Source: Candidatus Colicola coprequi (GTDB taxonomy: Bacteria; Bacteroidota; Bacteroidia; Bacteroidales; Paludibacteraceae). From it: a stretch of DNA of 15,291 bases. The notes beneath the pieces were generated by a model that searched no databases, was not told the origin of the DNA, and saw only the letters and a list, made by a program, of their open reading frames with translations. The stretch lies in the NCBI GenBank assembly GCA_018065765.1, contig JAGHSR010000125.1, forward strand, positions 1 to 15,291, in the 5' to 3' direction. The position numbers and the translations under genes are program-made. Shown piece after piece: positions 14,430 through 15,291 of the stretch (its first letter is position 1; every line of letters begins with the position of its first letter).

Positions 14430-15291
14430 TGGATATACTCAACAAAATAGAAGGCCTCGAAGCCAAGTTTCATGAGATTAGTCTTCTCATCACAGACCCG
14501 GCTGTAATAGCCGATCAAGCTCGTTATGTGCGGCTCAATCGCGAATACCACGATTTGGAGCGCGTACTGGAGGCAACCAACCGATACAAAAAAGCTTTAC
14601 ACGATCTGGAGGACGCCAAACAAGTCTTCTACAACGAAACCGATTCCGAACTCAAAGAAATGGCGCGCATGGAGATAGACGAGTTGGAACCGACTATCCC
14701 ACGACTGGAAGAAGAAGTTAAGCTGGTTCTCCTGCCGCAAGACCCCGAGGATAGCAAGGATGTTGTGATGGAAATCCGTGGCGGTACCGGAGGCGATGAA
14801 GCGGCTTTGTTTGCCGGTGATTTGTTCCGCATGTACACCAAGTACTTTGAGTTGCATGGATTCAAGTATTCTGTTTCCTCGTTCTCCGAAGGCGCTGTGG
14901 GCGGCTACAAGGAGATTATATTTAATGTCACCGGAACCAATGTTTATGGCACACTTAAGTACGAAAGTGGCGTTCACCGTGTGCAACGTGTACCGGTTAC
15001 CGAAACACAGGGGCGTGTACACACATCTGCTGCCACAGTGGCTGTACTGCCGGAGGCTGATGAGTTTGAGGTACACATCAACGAGGGAGAGATTCGTTGG
15101 GACTTCTTCCGTTCCGGAGGTGCCGGTGGACAAAATGTGAACAAAGTATCGTCCGGCGTGCGTCTGCGCTATGATTGGAAAAACCCTAATACAGGTGAAG
15201 TGCAAGAGATACTCATTGAGTGTACAGAAACACGCGATCAGCCAAAAAACAAAGAACGTGCGCTCGCGCGCCTACGTACAATGATATATGA
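14429..15291 (+). CDS. prfA: Peptide chain release factor 1, 3'-truncated by window edge
   Basis: RF1 reads UAA and UAG in the ribosomal A site and triggers release of the finished peptide. The frame is open from the ATG at 14429 to the window end (287 full codons of about 370 expected). N-terminal helical domain 1 (about 1-95) contains ITDPAVIADQARY (19-31). The central domain has EIRGGTGGDEAALFAGDLFRMY (112-133). The stop-codon-reading tripeptide is PVT (189-191, within RVPVTETQGRVHTSAA), the P-A/V-T form of RF1 and not the SPF of RF2. The catalytic GGQ is at 233-235 (RSGGAGGQNVNKV). TETRDQPKNKERAL follows near the end. The gene follows the transglycosylase by 23 bp, probably in one transcript with ffh. 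Confidence 0.97.
   Translation, partial: MDILNKIEGLEAKFHEISLLITDPAVIADQARYVRLNREYHDLERVLEATNRYKKALHDLEDAKQVFYNETDSELKEMARMEIDELEPTIPRLEEEVKLVLLPQDPEDSKDVVMEIRGGTGGDEAALFAGDLFRMYTKYFELHGFKYSVSSFSEGAVGGYKEIIFNVTGTNVYGTLKYESGVHRVQRVPVTETQGRVHTSAATVAVLPEADEFEVHINEGEIRWDFFRSGGAGGQNVNKVSSGVRLRYDWKNPNTGEVQEILIECTETRDQPKNKERALARLRTMIY

Noticed and set aside
14597..15205. Long minus-strand open frame of 202 codons opposite prfA
   Set aside because: It is antisense to the strongly conserved RF1 reading frame and shows no recognisable family features.

Overview
This window looks like a chromosomal housekeeping segment from the Bacteroidales (Bacteroidetes). Three things point there. The protein families and their wording match that order (RF1, DnaX, Ffh, the Bacteroidales ABC-F linker, the single-pass M23 peptidase, a CBM9-like protein). 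Five upstream regions carry the Bacteroidetes promoter (TTTG, about 20 bp, TAnnTTTG). Start codons mostly lack Shine-Dalgarno sequences. I see no tRNA, rRNA, CRISPR array, insertion sequence, integrase or phage gene.

Layout: (1) 1-1399: the 3' part of cdsA (phospholipid synthesis) converges on and overlaps a minus-strand CBM9-like gene. (2) 1416-1483: two back-to-back promoters. The right-hand one drives an ABC-F ATPase whose first nucleotide-binding domain is unusually short, followed by a DUF456 membrane protein. (3) 3791-10081: a promoter sits directly before dnaX, followed closely by a metallophosphoesterase/PQQ-propeller fusion, a YgiQ-type radical SAM protein and an M23 envelope peptidase, probably one transcription unit. 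(4) 10050-11227, minus strand: a Crp/Fnr-type regulator and a small unknown gene joined by a TAATG stop/start overlap. (5) 11228-11433: a divergent control region with two promoters and a Crp/Fnr-shaped inverted repeat. (6) 11434 to the end: a polyprenol-phosphate-type glycosyltransferase, ffh (SRP GTPase), a lytic transglycosylase and the first 287 codons of prfA (RF1).

The main themes are envelope building (CdsA, GT2, M23, SLT), replication (DnaX), and translation and protein targeting (ABC-F, Ffh, RF1). I found no obvious new defence or metabolic system. The less expected signals are: degenerate 7-bp tandem repeats that end on or next to the start codons of several genes (DUF456, crp, ffh, prfA), some placing stop codons in all three frames; an A-tract plus GCA motif at a fixed place inside three promoters; an inverted repeat over the -33 box of the Crp/Fnr gene; and an ABC-F protein lacking most of the helical subdomain of NBD1.
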